Shown: in pieces, positions 44,149 to 52,928 of the stretch
How positions within the stretch are numbered: position 1 is the stretch's first letter
Layout: each line of letters starts with the position of its first letter
DNA from: an uncultured Alistipes sp.
GTDB taxonomy: Bacteria; Bacteroidota; Bacteroidia; Bacteroidales; Rikenellaceae
Length of the DNA stretch: 64,000 bases
Assembly (NCBI GenBank): GCA_947591475.1
Contig: CANQDE010000005.1
Coordinates: 62,001 to 126,000, forward strand
Reading direction: 5' to 3'
Notes under the pieces: model-generated
The model's database searches: none
Seen by the model: the letters and a program-made list of their open reading frames with translations, nothing else
What the model was told of the DNA's origin: nothing
Position numbers and translations under genes: made by a program

Positions 44149-45002
44149 CAACGGGCCGAATGCACCCAAATATCGGGGAACACGCCGCGATGCCGGCGGA
44201 CGAAGTTCCGTGCCGTCTCCTCATCCTCCGAATCGAAGCACGTTACCATGTACCGGCCGCCCAACCGATAAATCACAAACTCCCAATCGGATTGTTGGCC
44301 AGCGAAGTATTTCCGCGCGTTTTCGGCATTTTCCGGCGTATTGAACACCCCCATCACCACATAATGATGTCCCGAAGCGGGGAGCGTAGGTTCGGTCGAT
44401 TGTTGAACCGGCACGACCTTCGTCGGAGCAACTGCTGTCGAATCCGCAACCGGATTCACCGACGATTCCGTAACGGGCTGCTCGGCGACAACCGGCTCTT
44501 CGACGTGCTGTTTTCGGAAACAATCGTTCTTTATCAGAAAGAAACCGATAACGAGCGCCACAATGAGTATCGCCGCCATACCGAGCAACATCGCCCAATC
44601 GAAGCCGCTCGACCGACGTACCCGCATCGGCGCACGACCCTGCGGATTCAACCGACGTTCGAACTCCGAGGTCGGTGCAAAGTTCTTGAACGTCAACGTC
44701 CCGACCCCTGCAATCGTCAAGGTTTCCTCTTTGCGCGTCTGTTCCAGCCAACGGTCATAGACCGAACGGGCCGTATCCGCATCGCACGAACAGGCTCGTG
44801 CGATCATGTCCGGCAAGGATTCGCCCCGCTCCTGCGAGGTGAAGTCCACACGCCGATAGGGCGGCTGAATCCACCGCTTCGAAATTTGTTCGGCTCCATG
44901 AAATACCACGAACAAGGAACCCACATTCGGCAGGAAAACATCCCCGCCACCGGCCAAACGGTTGGCGATCAACCGGGCCACTTGTTCCACCATCTGACTC
45001 AT
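44148..45002 (-). CDS. HU-CCDC81-like and SPOR domain membrane protein
   Basis: A 284-residue protein: two HU/IHF-like modules at the N-terminus (about 1-120, LIANRLAGGGDVFLPNVGSL), a transmembrane helix (about 133-155), a Pro/Val/Thr-rich linker and a C-terminal SPOR domain (about 205-280) that binds denuded peptidoglycan at division sites. This links a cytoplasmic, possibly DNA- or polymer-binding part to septal wall. The function is inferred from domains only. Confidence 0.85.
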   Translation of the reverse strand: MSQMVEQVARLIANRLAGGGDVFLPNVGSLFVVFHGAEQISKRWIQPPYRRVDFTSQERGESLPDMIARACSCDADTARSVYDRWLEQTRKEETLTIAGVGTLTFKNFAPTSEFERRLNPQGRAPMRVRRSSGFDWAMLLGMAAILIVALVIGFFLIKNDCFRKQHVEEPVVAEQPVTESSVNPVADSTAVAPTKVVPVQQSTEPTLPASGHHYVVMGVFNTPENAENARKYFAGQQSDWEFVIYRLGGRYMVTCFDSEDEETARNFVRRHRGVFPDIWVHSAR

Positions 45003-45042
45003 CTTATCCTCTTATTAAAAAGTCTGCATTCTCTTAAAAGGC

Positions 45043-45870
45043 CTACACGGTCTTCCCTGTCGGACGTCTGCACGCCCGTACGATCATCCATACGCCCAAC
45101 ACCACGAACGGGATACTCAACCATTGTCCCATATCCAACGTCCAGCCCACCTCGAACGCCTCCTGTTCCGTCTTGATGAATTCGAGGAAAAAGCGGGTGA
45201 GAAATACGCCGATCAACCCTACGCCGAACAGCAACCCCGGACGGCGACGGCCCATGTCCTTCGCATAGTACAGCCAGCAGAGCACCCCGAAAGTCAACAA
45301 ATAGCACAACGCTTCGTAAATCTGCGTCGGATGCACCGCTGCCGGAGCGAATTCGTTGACCCACTTATACGAGCGCAGGAACTCGAATCCCCACGGCAAA
45401 GTGGTTGCTGTACCGAATATTTCGGAATTGAACAGATTGCCCAATCGCACGAGCGCGCCGCCAATACCGACCGGTATCATGATGCGATCCAACGACCAGA
45501 TATAGGGCAGCTTGTTCTTGCGCGAAAAGAGCCACAGGCCGATCAACAAGCCGATCGCCGCACCATGACTGGCTAATCCGCCGTCGCGAAAACCCGTGAT
45601 GATGGTCCACGGCTTGCTCAAATACTCCACAGGGTCGTAAAAAAGGCAATGGCCCAACCGCGCGCCGATGATCGTGGCCAAAGTTCCGTAGACGAAAACC
45701 GAATCCGCGACCGACGACGGCAGCCCCTCGCGTTTGCAGAAATTGCTGAAAAACCGCGCGCCGATCAGAATCGCCAGCGCCCACATCAAGCCGTAATACC
45801 GGATGTCGAGCGAACCGATGGAGACGAAAACCGGATCGAAATCCCAAACGACGGATAAATAAGGGTTCAT
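45043..45870 (-). CDS. lgt: Prolipoprotein diacylglyceryl transferase
   Basis: A 275-residue multipass enzyme that puts diacylglycerol on lipobox Cys, serving the many lipoproteins here. Motifs: YYGLMWALAILIGARFF, GGLASHGAAIGLLIGLW, GNLFNSEIFG and HPTQIYEAL. It overlaps the kinase stop by 1 bp. Confidence 0.95.
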   Translation of the reverse strand: MNPYLSVVWDFDPVFVSIGSLDIRYYGLMWALAILIGARFFSNFCKREGLPSSVADSVFVYGTLATIIGARLGHCLFYDPVEYLSKPWTIITGFRDGGLASHGAAIGLLIGLWLFSRKNKLPYIWSLDRIMIPVGIGGALVRLGNLFNSEIFGTATTLPWGFEFLRSYKWVNEFAPAAVHPTQIYEALCYLLTFGVLCWLYYAKDMGRRRPGLLFGVGLIGVFLTRFFLEFIKTEQEAFEVGWTLDMGQWLSIPFVVLGVWMIVRACRRPTGKTV

Positions 45871-46937
45871 TATTTATTGATGTCTTGAATTTCCACTTTT
45901 TTCAGCGTAAACGAGAAGGTGCTGCCCATGCCCGCTTCGCTGCGCACCGAGATGCGTTCGCCATGCGCTTCGATGATGTGCTTCACGATAGCCAGACCGA
46001 GCCCCGTGCCGCCTTGCTCGCGCGAACGGCCCTTGTCCGTGCGATAGAAGCGTTCGAAAACGCGCGGCAAATCCTCCTTGCCGATGCCCTGCCCGTTGTC
46101 CTCGACCTCGACCAGAATTTTGTCGAGCATGTCGCGGAACCGGATGCGGGTCGCACCACCCTCCTTGCCGTAACGGATCGAATTGATAATCAGATTGACC
46201 AACACCTGCCCGATATAATGTTTGTCGGCCTGCACCCAAAAGACCGAAGGCAAATTGTCGGCCCCCTTCACCGAAATCGTGATGTGTTTCCGGTCGGCCT
46301 CCATTTCGGCCTGCTCGGCGATCTCTTTGGTCAAGGCCACGATGTCGAATTTTTCCAAATCGAGCTTGTTCATGTTGCTCTCCAACTTGGAAATCGTATC
46401 CAAATCGTTGACGATGTTAATCAACCGGTCGATGCTCTTTTCGGCCCGCTCGAGGTACTTCCGATTGATGAGTTCATCCTCCAAACCGCCGTCCAGCAGC
46501 GTGGATATATACCCTTGAATGTTGAAAATCGGCGTTTTGAGTTCGTGGGCCACATTGCCCAGATACTGTTTGCGGAAATGTTCGTTCTCTTTCAGGCGGG
46601 CAATCTCCTTGTCGTTGGTATCGGCCCACGCCGTGAGTTCTTCGCCGATGTTCTCGACCCGTTTGTCGCGCAGTTCCGAGAATATCTCGTGCGTATGCAC
46701 ATCGCGCGAAAGCACGATCGAATAGATGGGTTTCAGCTTGTAAGCCACGTACTTGCGGATGATGAAGAGCGATACGAGCGTTACGACGGCGAACGTGCCT
46801 AATAGCATTCCGACGACGGCGATACTGCGCAGTTGCACGCCGTTGGCATGTAACCCGAACAACACTCCGCCGACGATCAACGTCGCCAGCAGACCGATCC
46901 AGCACGAAGCGCCCTCTTTGGTTTTGATGGTTATCAT
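45870..46937 (-). CDS. Membrane sensor histidine kinase (PhoR-like)
   Basis: A 355-residue kinase: two transmembrane helices (about 12-30 and 38-60) with almost no periplasmic loop, a HAMP-like linker, HisKA H-box at His131 (VAHELKTPI), N-box NLIINSIRYG, G1 DNGQGI and G2 GGTGLGLAI. The upstream neighbour is ribE, overlapping by ATGA; no response regulator gene is adjacent, so its partner is elsewhere. The short sensor suggests intramembrane or protein-partner sensing. Confidence 0.9.
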   Translation of the reverse strand: MITIKTKEGASCWIGLLATLIVGGVLFGLHANGVQLRSIAVVGMLLGTFAVVTLVSLFIIRKYVAYKLKPIYSIVLSRDVHTHEIFSELRDKRVENIGEELTAWADTNDKEIARLKENEHFRKQYLGNVAHELKTPIFNIQGYISTLLDGGLEDELINRKYLERAEKSIDRLINIVNDLDTISKLESNMNKLDLEKFDIVALTKEIAEQAEMEADRKHITISVKGADNLPSVFWVQADKHYIGQVLVNLIINSIRYGKEGGATRIRFRDMLDKILVEVEDNGQGIGKEDLPRVFERFYRTDKGRSREQGGTGLGLAIVKHIIEAHGERISVRSEAGMGSTFSFTLKKVEIQDINK

Positions 46938-47533
46938 GATTGCTTGTAGTTTTGCATCAGACGAGCGATGTATTTGCCGACGATGTCGAATTCCAGATTG
47001 ACGACCGTTCCAGGTTCGATGCGGCAGAAATTGGTATGTTCGAACGTGTAGGGGATGATGGCGACACGGAACGACGCGGGTTTCGAATCGCACACCGTCA
47101 GGCTGACGCCGTTGACCGCAACCGAACCCTTTTCGACCGTGCACAGGCCGCCGCCCTGCGGTTCGTATTCGAACGTGAAATACCAACTGCCGCCGGCCTC
47201 CTCTTTGGCCGTGCAACGGGCCGTCTGGTCGACATGGCCCTGCACGATATGGCCGTCGAGCAGGGCATCGGGTTTCATCGAGCGTTCCAAATTGACCCGA
47301 TCGCCTACCTGCAACAGCCCGAGGTTGCTCCGGTCGAGGGTCTCTTTCATGGCCGTTACGGTGTAGGTGTCATCCACCCGCTCGACGACCGTCAAGCACA
47401 CCCCGTTGTGGGCCACGCTCTGATCGATTTTCAACTCGCGGGCGAAGGGCGCCCGAATCGTAAAATCCTTATTCTGACGGTCGGAGCGGATAGCGACCAC
47501 TTCGCCCATACCTTCGACTATTCCGGAAAACAT
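46934..47533 (-). CDS. ribE: Riboflavin synthase, alpha subunit
   Basis: A 199-residue enzyme converting two 6,7-dimethyl-8-ribityllumazine to riboflavin. Two lumazine-binding repeats are visible, the first beginning MFSGIVEGMGEV and the second about residue 97 (HIVQGHVDQTARC). Length is normal. I see no FMN riboswitch upstream; the S24-like gene lies 4 bp away. Confidence 0.95.
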   Translation of the reverse strand: MFSGIVEGMGEVVAIRSDRQNKDFTIRAPFARELKIDQSVAHNGVCLTVVERVDDTYTVTAMKETLDRSNLGLLQVGDRVNLERSMKPDALLDGHIVQGHVDQTARCTAKEEAGGSWYFTFEYEPQGGGLCTVEKGSVAVNGVSLTVCDSKPASFRVAIIPYTFEHTNFCRIEPGTVVNLEFDIVGKYIARLMQNYKQS

Positions 47534-47537
47534 CGCG

Positions 47538-48164
47538 TCAATCGTTTGTTATCAGCTTAACCATTACTTTATATGCTTTCTGCACGCTGCTCTTATCCAG
47601 CAGCAGATCGTCATAATGTTCGCGGTCGCCCGCCACGAGCCGGAAGCAGCTTTCGTCTTCGGCCGAACGGACGATACGCAAAGTTACGATTTTTTTGCTA
47701 ACAATCACATACTCACCCCCGAGAATTATCGCATCGGGCTCGACGGCGCGCAGCAGGACGATCGTACCGGCCGGAATGACCTTGCCCATGGCCTGCCCAT
47801 TGTAACACATGGCGAAATCGCAGCCGCCGACCATCGGCAGAAACAGATAATCGTCCGGTTTCAGTTCGGAAATCCGGACGATGTCTTTTTCGGAATCGGC
47901 CTTGTAGTAAGGGATGGGCCTGTGTTTGTCGAGTTCGACAAACATGTGGCCCTCGCCCGTGAGCAGCCAAAGTTTGTCGATCTGGGGGAATTTGGCGACC
48001 ACGTGGTCGGCCACATCGAGCGAGATGCCGTTGTGGCCGCGCTTGATCTGGTAGAGATTTTCGCCGCGTGCGAGACCGATATAACGAGCAAAATAGTTGG
48101 TCGACATATTCGCCCACCGAATCACCGCCTCCATACGCTCCCAATTATTCAGCTTTTTTTTCAT
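47538..48164 (-). CDS. HTH and S24/LexA-like regulator without the catalytic Ser
   Basis: A 208-residue repressor-like protein: N-terminal HTH-type region (about 10-70, YFARYIGLARGENLYQI), then an S24 peptidase-like domain. Where LexA-type proteins have G-D/N-S-M, this one reads NGQAMGKVIPAGTIVLL, so the nucleophile Ser seems lost and self-cleavage is unlikely. It resembles stable Bacteroidales regulators of phage ancestry. It is 4 bp upstream of ribE. Confidence 0.78.
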   Translation of the reverse strand: MKKKLNNWERMEAVIRWANMSTNYFARYIGLARGENLYQIKRGHNGISLDVADHVVAKFPQIDKLWLLTGEGHMFVELDKHRPIPYYKADSEKDIVRISELKPDDYLFLPMVGGCDFAMCYNGQAMGKVIPAGTIVLLRAVEPDAIILGGEYVIVSKKIVTLRIVRSAEDESCFRLVAGDREHYDDLLLDKSSVQKAYKVMVKLITND

Positions 48165-48168
48165 TTTC

Positions 48169-48199
48169 TTGTTTCAATAAAAAATTTTTCGCATCTTTG
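48169..48199 (+). promoter_or_regulatory. Promoter of tRNA-Arg
   Basis: TTG (48169-48171), a 20-bp spacer and CATCTTTG (48192-48199). The first base of the box departs from consensus, but the spacing and position relative to the tRNA fit. Confidence 0.65.
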
Positions 48200-48206
48200 C
48201 GCATCC

Positions 48207-48278
48207 GGTCCCGTAGTTCAATGGATAGAATACAAGATTCCGGTTCTTACGATATGGGTTCGATTCCCGTCGGGACTA
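48207..48278 (+). tRNA. tRNA-Arg (CCG)
   Basis: A cloverleaf with acceptor GGTCCCG/CGGGACT (one G-U), anticodon loop TTCCGGT giving CCG, T-loop TTCGATT and discriminator A. CCA is not encoded. Promoter and terminator are both present. Confidence 0.93.
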
Positions 48279-48284
48279 CTTCAA

Positions 48285-48321
48285 ACACAAGTGCATAAGT
48301 TCGATGCGCTTGTGTTTTTTT
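48285..48321 (+). terminator. Terminator of tRNA-Arg
   Basis: A 12-bp stem (48285-48296 with 48304-48315, one wobble) followed by T6. Confidence 0.9.
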
Positions 48322-48470
48322 CTGTCAGGCGGGCCCGCATCGTCCGCAAGTCCGTTGCAAGACACAATACAACAAAAATAGCAACAATTTTCGTTTTATC
48401 CATACGAAAAAAGGGAAAATCCTTGTTCCGTACAGTCAAAAAACCGAAGGGTTTCATTAAGGGACGACAC

Positions 48471-48721
48471 AAAAAAACGCGGGCAAAACTTTTATCCGTC
48501 TTCAAGGTCTTGGACAACCCACACAATCAGATAAAGAAATGCCCGCGCACCAACGCGAGCATCAACTTTTAATTCTTGATTGCGTTCAAAATGTCCAAGT
48601 TTTGAAGACAAAAAGAAAAAGTCAATGCGCTTTTATGTCTTGGTACCAGTCATCCGACGAGGATGCCGATACGGAATAAAGTGCTGTTTATCAAGGTTCC
48701 ATAAGCATACGATGCAATAAT
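48471..48721 (-). ncRNA. Candidate small RNA downstream of typA (module copy 1)
   Basis: No ORF explains this segment. On the minus strand a TATATTTG box predicts a start near 48721 and the transcript would end at a U-tract (48471-48477) after a stem GCGGGCA/TGCCCGC (48540-48546 with 48479-48485). Inside are a 7-bp hairpin, a CATCC/GGATG hairpin, and a two-part long-range stem 48602-48609/48498-48505 plus 48592-48598/48510-48516. The last crosses the terminal stem, so a pseudoknot or a switch is possible. No known RNA family is recognised. Confidence 0.5.
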
Positions 48722-48727
48722 TTATTG

Positions 48728-48735
48728 CAAATATA
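48728..48735 (-). promoter_or_regulatory. -7 box TATATTTG for the candidate small RNA
   Basis: Minus-strand match to TAnnTTTG about 180 nt upstream of the terminal hairpin module. No -33 TTG at the ideal spacing; TTG triplets lie 14 and 23 bp away. Confidence 0.45.
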
Positions 48736-48820
48736 GCGGTTTTATTCGACAAAACATACAAGAAACGGAGAAATCCGCGCCAGCGTGCGCAAAAATGCCG
48801 CAATCGCGACGAAACAGAAC

Positions 48821-48907
48821 AAAAATTAAAAGCGCGGGCAAAACTTTTATCCACTCTTCAAGGCCCCCGAACTGCCTACAAAAAATAGATAAAAGGGGAA
48901 TGCCCGC
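48821..48907 (-). ncRNA. Second hairpin module related to the small RNA 3' end
   Basis: On the minus strand GCGGGCA and TTTTATC pair with GATAAAA and TGCCCGC (48901-48907 with 48834-48840), followed by a T-rich stretch. CCTTGAAGA and GGATAAAAGTTTTGCCCGCG are shared with copy 1, 355 bp away, while the loop sequence differs. No promoter box was found for it, so it may end the typA mRNA or be another RNA. Confidence 0.4.
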
Positions 48908-49099
48908 ATATAATATCTTCACGCTCGCAAAAGCGGCGGTCGGCAGCGAAGAAAGCATTGAAAAGCATGACAACGATCTATCGCATAAGGAACCGCTTTC
49001 AAAAGCGGCGCGGGCGGAGGCTTCGGCCCGCGGCCCTTATAAAAGGGCCTTTTATTGGCGCGGCTCCGAGGAACCGCCGATTACGAATTTCAACCTCAG
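48908..49099. other. Hairpin-rich gap downstream of typA
   Basis: No gene seen. Successive dyads are CCGCTTTCAAAAGCGG (48993-49008), a GC-rich GCGGGC/GCCCGC pair, GGCCCTT/AAGGGCC (49032-49049), and GCGGCTCCGAGGAACCGC. The third is followed by T4 on the plus strand. Confidence 0.5.
49032..49053 (+). terminator. Terminator-like hairpin on the plus strand
   Basis: A 7-bp perfect stem, ATAA loop and T4 tail on the plus strand. It has no obvious plus-strand gene to serve; it faces the end of typA and might block antisense transcription. Confidence 0.5.
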
Positions 49100-50902
49100 T
49101 TACTTACCGGCGCGTTTGCGATCGACCTCGTGCAGCAGAATTTTGCGCAGACGCATGGCATGCGGCGTTACCTCGACATATTCATCCTCTTTGATATATT
49201 CGAGGGCCTCCTCCAGCGTGAATACCTTCGGCGGCACGATGACCGCCTTATCGTCCGAGCCCGAAGCTCGCATGTTGGTCAGTTGCTTCGACTTCGTAAC
49301 ATTCACCGTAATATCGTTCTGGCGCGTGTGTTCGCCGATGACCTGCCCCTCGTAAACCTGATCCATCGGATTGATGAAGAACCGCCCGCGGTCTTGCAAC
49401 TTGTCGATCGAATAGGCATAGGCCGTGCCCGTCTCGCCCGAAATAATCGAGCCGTTCGTGCGCATCTCGATGTCGCCCACCCAAGGTTCGAAATCTTTGA
49501 GCCGGTGGGTCATCACCGCTTCGCCGGCCGTCGCCGTGAGCATGTTCGAACGCAGACCGATGATGCCGCGCGACGGAATATCGAATTCCAGCCGAACGCG
49601 GTCGCCGTTCGACACCATGTTCGTCAGCGTACCCTTGCGCTTGGTCGCCAACTCGATGACCGTTCCGGAGTGTTCTTCGGGACAATCGACCGTCATCTCC
49701 TCAATCGGTTCGCACTTTTTGCCGTCGATCATCTTGGTAATGACCCGCGGCTGGCCCACCTGCAACTCGTAGCCCTCGCGGCGCATGGTTTCGATGAGCA
49801 CCGACAGATGCAGCACACCGCGCCCGAATACATTGAAGCTGTCGGCCGACGGCCCGGGCGTTACGCGCAGCGCCAGATTCTTTTCCAACTCGCGGTCGAG
49901 ACGGTCTTTGATGTGGCGCGACGTTACGAACTTGCCGTCCTTACCGAAGAAGGGCGAATTGTTGATGGTGAAGAGCATCGACATGGTAGGCTCGTCGATA
50001 GCGATAGGCGGCAGCGGTTCGGGATTTTCGTAATCGCAAATCGTGTCGCCGATATCGAAACCTTCGATTCCCATAACGGCGCAAATCTCGCCGCAGGGCA
50101 CCTCCTCGACCTTCTTTTTGCCCAAGCCCTCGAAGACCATCAATTCGCGGATTTTGGTCTTGACCATCGTTTTGCCGTCGCGCTTGGCCAGCGTAACGTT
50201 CTGACCCGTACGCAACGAACCGCGCGTTACCTTGCCGACGGCAATACGGCCCGTGTACGACGAGTATTCCAGCGACGTAATCAGCATCTGGGGCGTTCCC
50301 TCGACGATTTCCGGTTCGGGAATATCGTCGATGATGGCATCCAACAGCGGCACAATCGAATCAGTCGGCTGGTTCCACTTGTGGGACATCCAGCCCTGTT
50401 TGGCCGAGCCGTAGATGGTCTTGTAATCGAGTTGATCCTCGGTCGCATCGAGCGAAAACATCAGATCGAAAACCTGTTCGTTGACCACTTCGGGCCGGCA
50501 ATTGGGTTTATCGACCTTGTTGATGACGACGATGGGTTTCTTGCCCAGCGCGAGCGCCTTCTGCAGCACGAAACGGGTCTGCGGCATCGTTCCCTCGAAC
50601 GCATCGACCAACAGCAGCACACCGTCGCACATGTTAAGCACCCGTTCGACCTCGCCGCCGAAATCGGCGTGGCCTGGCGTGTCGATGATGTTGATTTTGT
50701 AGTCCTTATAAATGACCGAAACGTTCTTCGAAAGGATCGTGATACCCCGTTCGCGTTCGAGGTCGTTGTTGTCCAGAATCAGTTCGCCGTTTTGTTTGGC
50801 GTTGTCGCGGAGGAGGTGTCCCGCCAGAATCATTTTATCGACAAGCGTGGTTTTTCCGTGGTCCACGTGGGCAATAATCGCGATATTGCGCAGTTTTTGC
50901 AT
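49100..50902 (-). CDS. typA: GTPase TypA/BipA
   Basis: A 600-residue ribosome-associated translational GTPase involved in 50S assembly and stress or cold adaptation. GTPase motifs: [32 protein letters not shown]-like domains and the TypA C-terminal domain follow in normal order. Divergent from aroB. Confidence 0.97.
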   Translation of the reverse strand: MQKLRNIAIIAHVDHGKTTLVDKMILAGHLLRDNAKQNGELILDNNDLERERGITILSKNVSVIYKDYKINIIDTPGHADFGGEVERVLNMCDGVLLLVDAFEGTMPQTRFVLQKALALGKKPIVVINKVDKPNCRPEVVNEQVFDLMFSLDATEDQLDYKTIYGSAKQGWMSHKWNQPTDSIVPLLDAIIDDIPEPEIVEGTPQMLITSLEYSSYTGRIAVGKVTRGSLRTGQNVTLAKRDGKTMVKTKIRELMVFEGLGKKKVEEVPCGEICAVMGIEGFDIGDTICDYENPEPLPPIAIDEPTMSMLFTINNSPFFGKDGKFVTSRHIKDRLDRELEKNLALRVTPGPSADSFNVFGRGVLHLSVLIETMRREGYELQVGQPRVITKMIDGKKCEPIEEMTVDCPEEHSGTVIELATKRKGTLTNMVSNGDRVRLEFDIPSRGIIGLRSNMLTATAGEAVMTHRLKDFEPWVGDIEMRTNGSIISGETGTAYAYSIDKLQDRGRFFINPMDQVYEGQVIGEHTRQNDITVNVTKSKQLTNMRASGSDDKAVIVPPKVFTLEEALEYIKEDEYVEVTPHAMRLRKILLHEVDRKRAGK

Positions 50903-50921
50903 AGCAGAATCATTTACGGCG

Positions 50922-50929
50922 CAAAGGTA
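50922..50929 (-). promoter_or_regulatory. -7 box TACCTTTG of typA
   Basis: Minus-strand match to TAnnTTTG; transcription near 50915, ATG at 50902. Confidence 0.6.
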
Positions 50930-50952
50930 CGCAAATTATCGGGAAAATATAC

Positions 50953-50960
50953 TACTTTTG
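50953..50960 (+). promoter_or_regulatory. -7 box TACTTTTG of aroB
   Basis: Matches TAnnTTTG, 27 bp upstream of the ATG at 50988. It is divergent from the typA box with 23 bp between them. Confidence 0.6.
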
Positions 50961-50987
50961 CATGCTTCTTAAAAAAGTTTAATATCT

Positions 50988-52031
50988 ATGCAGCCATCGT
51001 TCGTCATCGGGTCCACGAGCCGGATTTACATCGGTCCGGTCAATGAAATTCTGCCGGAGGTGTTGCCGAAAAATCGCGTCGCGGCCATTTCGGATGCCGC
51101 CATCGACCGGCTCTATCCCGAGCTGCTGGCCTCCTACGAGACCGTGCTCGTCGGCAAGGGCGAAAGCATCAAGACGTTGCAGACGATCGGCGCGATTTAC
51201 CGCAAATTTTTGGAGACGGGCATCGACCGGTCGACCTTCGTGCTGGGCATCGGCGGCGGCATCGTTACCGACATCACGGGGTTCGCCGCCTCGACCTACA
51301 TGCGGGGACTCCGCTTCGGATTCATCCCGACCACCCTGCTCGGGCAGGTCGACGCGGCCATCGGCGGCAAGAACGGGGTCAACATCGACGGTTACAAGAA
51401 CATAGCCGGTACGTTCAATCAACCGCAGTTCGTCATCTGCGATCCGGCGCTGCTCGCCACGCTTCCCGAGCGAGAATTTCGGGCGGGGTTAGCCGAAATC
51501 ATCAAAATAGCGGTCATCGCCGATGCGGAACTTTTCGCCCGACTGGAAACCGTCGATTTCGCCCGGCTGCGCAGCGACCGCGAGCTGCTGGCGGAGATCA
51601 TTCGGGCCGCCATCCGCAACAAAGCGGCGATCGTCGAACGCGACGAGCACGAAGCGGGCGAACGCCGCAAGCTCAATCTCGGGCACACGCTGGCCCACGC
51701 CATCGAAAAATGCTCCACCCGACTGAATCACGGCGAAGCGGTGGCCGTCGGCATGAAACGGATAGCGGAAGCGGCCGTACAAGCCGGTCTGTTAGCGGCG
51801 AGCGACTGCGAACGCATCACGGCGCTGCTCGTCCGTGCCGGTTTTACGCTGGAACAACCGATCGAGACGAAACGGATGCTGAAAGAGGTGGCCAAAGACA
51901 AAAAGAATCAAGACGGTCTGCTGCGCATCGTCTTTCCGACCCGCATCGGCGATTGTGTCGTGCGAACCCTGCAACCGGACAAGTTCGCCTCGCTGATGCA
52001 GCGACAACCCAAAAAGGAAGGGGCGATTTGA
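50988..52031 (+). CDS. aroB: 3-dehydroquinate synthase
   Basis: A 347-residue NAD- and metal-dependent enzyme making 3-dehydroquinate from DAHP in the shikimate pathway. Motifs: GIGGGIVTDITGFAASTYMR, TTLLGQVDAAIGGKNGVN, and the metal ligands in LNLGHTLAHAIE and RLNHGEAVAVGM. Its TGA stop lies in the loop of a terminator hairpin. Confidence 0.96.
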   Translation: MQPSFVIGSTSRIYIGPVNEILPEVLPKNRVAAISDAAIDRLYPELLASYETVLVGKGESIKTLQTIGAIYRKFLETGIDRSTFVLGIGGGIVTDITGFAASTYMRGLRFGFIPTTLLGQVDAAIGGKNGVNIDGYKNIAGTFNQPQFVICDPALLATLPEREFRAGLAEIIKIAVIADAELFARLETVDFARLRSDRELLAEIIRAAIRNKAAIVERDEHEAGERRKLNLGHTLAHAIEKCSTRLNHGEAVAVGMKRIAEAAVQAGLLAASDCERITALLVRAGFTLEQPIETKRMLKEVAKDKKNQDGLLRIVFPTRIGDCVVRTLQPDKFASLMQRQPKKEGAI

Positions 52032-52045
52032 TCGCCCCTTCTTCA
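52012..52045. terminator. Terminator between convergent aroB and panB
   Basis: A perfect 11-bp stem (52017-52027 with 52031-52041), loop TTG. The minus strand has a T5 tail, so it mainly ends panB; the plus tail is weaker. The aroB stop codon overlaps the loop. Confidence 0.8.
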
Positions 52046-52052
52046 TTCTCAC

Positions 52053-52868
52053 TCAATACTGCTCTTTTTCATTAGGAAAATCGCCCGACTTCACATCGGC
52101 GATATAGCGCGTTACGGCATCGGTCATCACCTCGTGCAGATCGGCATACCGGCGCAGGAACCGAGGCGAAAAGCCCTTGTTGAGCCCCACCATGTCGTGA
52201 ATGACCAACACTTGGCCATCCGTACCGCCGCCCGCACCGATGCCGATGGTCGGAATCGGAATCTCTTTCGTAACCCGGGTCGCCAACGCCGCCGGAATTT
52301 TTTCCAGGACGACGGCGAAACAGCCCGCGTCGCTCAACAGATGGGCATCGCGCACGAGCTTCTCGGCCTCGGCCTCCTCTTTCGCCCGCACGTTGTAGGT
52401 TCCGAACTTATGGATGGATTGCGGCGTCAGTCCGAGGTGCCCCATCACCGGAATGCCGGCTGTCAAAATACGTTGTACCGATTCGAGAATCTCTTCGCCG
52501 CCCTCCAATTTTACGGCATCGGCCTCGGTCTCCTTCATGATGCGCACCGCCGAATCGAGCGCCAGCTTCGAGTTGCCTTGATAGGTGCCGAACGGCATAT
52601 CGACGACGATCAACGCACGCTGCGCCCCGCGCGTTACCGAACGGGCATGATAGATCATCATATCGAGCGTAATCGGAACGGTCGTTTCGTAACCGGCCAT
52701 GACATTGGCCGCCGAATCGCCGACCAGAATGACATCGATACCGGCGGCATCGACGATTTTGGCCATCGAATAATCGTAAGAAGTAAGCATGGATATCTTT
52801 TCGCCCCGTTGCTTCATCTCCGTCAGGCGGTAGGTCGTAACCGCCCGAACCGTACTTTCCACAGACAT
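52053..52868 (-). CDS. panB: 3-methyl-2-oxobutanoate hydroxymethyltransferase
   Basis: A 271-residue TIM-barrel enzyme making ketopantoate from ketoisovalerate in pantothenate/CoA synthesis. Motifs: [75 protein letters not shown]. Length is normal. Confidence 0.97.
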   Translation of the reverse strand: MSVESTVRAVTTYRLTEMKQRGEKISMLTSYDYSMAKIVDAAGIDVILVGDSAANVMAGYETTVPITLDMMIYHARSVTRGAQRALIVVDMPFGTYQGNSKLALDSAVRIMKETEADAVKLEGGEEILESVQRILTAGIPVMGHLGLTPQSIHKFGTYNVRAKEEAEAEKLVRDAHLLSDAGCFAVVLEKIPAALATRVTKEIPIPTIGIGAGGGTDGQVLVIHDMVGLNKGFSPRFLRRYADLHEVMTDAVTRYIADVKSGDFPNEKEQY

Positions 52869-52898
52869 TTTTTTCGAATTTTTGGGTTAAATCGGGGG

Positions 52899-52928
52899 CA
52901 AAGTTAACGATTCGGACGAATCCGACAA
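52899..52928 (-). promoter_or_regulatory. Promoter of panB
   Basis: Minus-strand TTG (52926-52928), a 19-bp spacer and TAACTTTG (52899-52906). It overlaps the 3' end of the SPOUT methylase gene, so panB can be expressed independently. Confidence 0.75.

Noticed and set aside
48479..48907. The two repeated hairpin modules as a CRISPR array
   Set aside because: Only two copies, 355 bp apart, with long internal inverted repeats and no cas genes.
48795..49355. 186-codon plus-strand ORF downstream of typA
   Set aside because: It overlaps typA on the opposite strand, crosses several hairpins and has no natural protein character.
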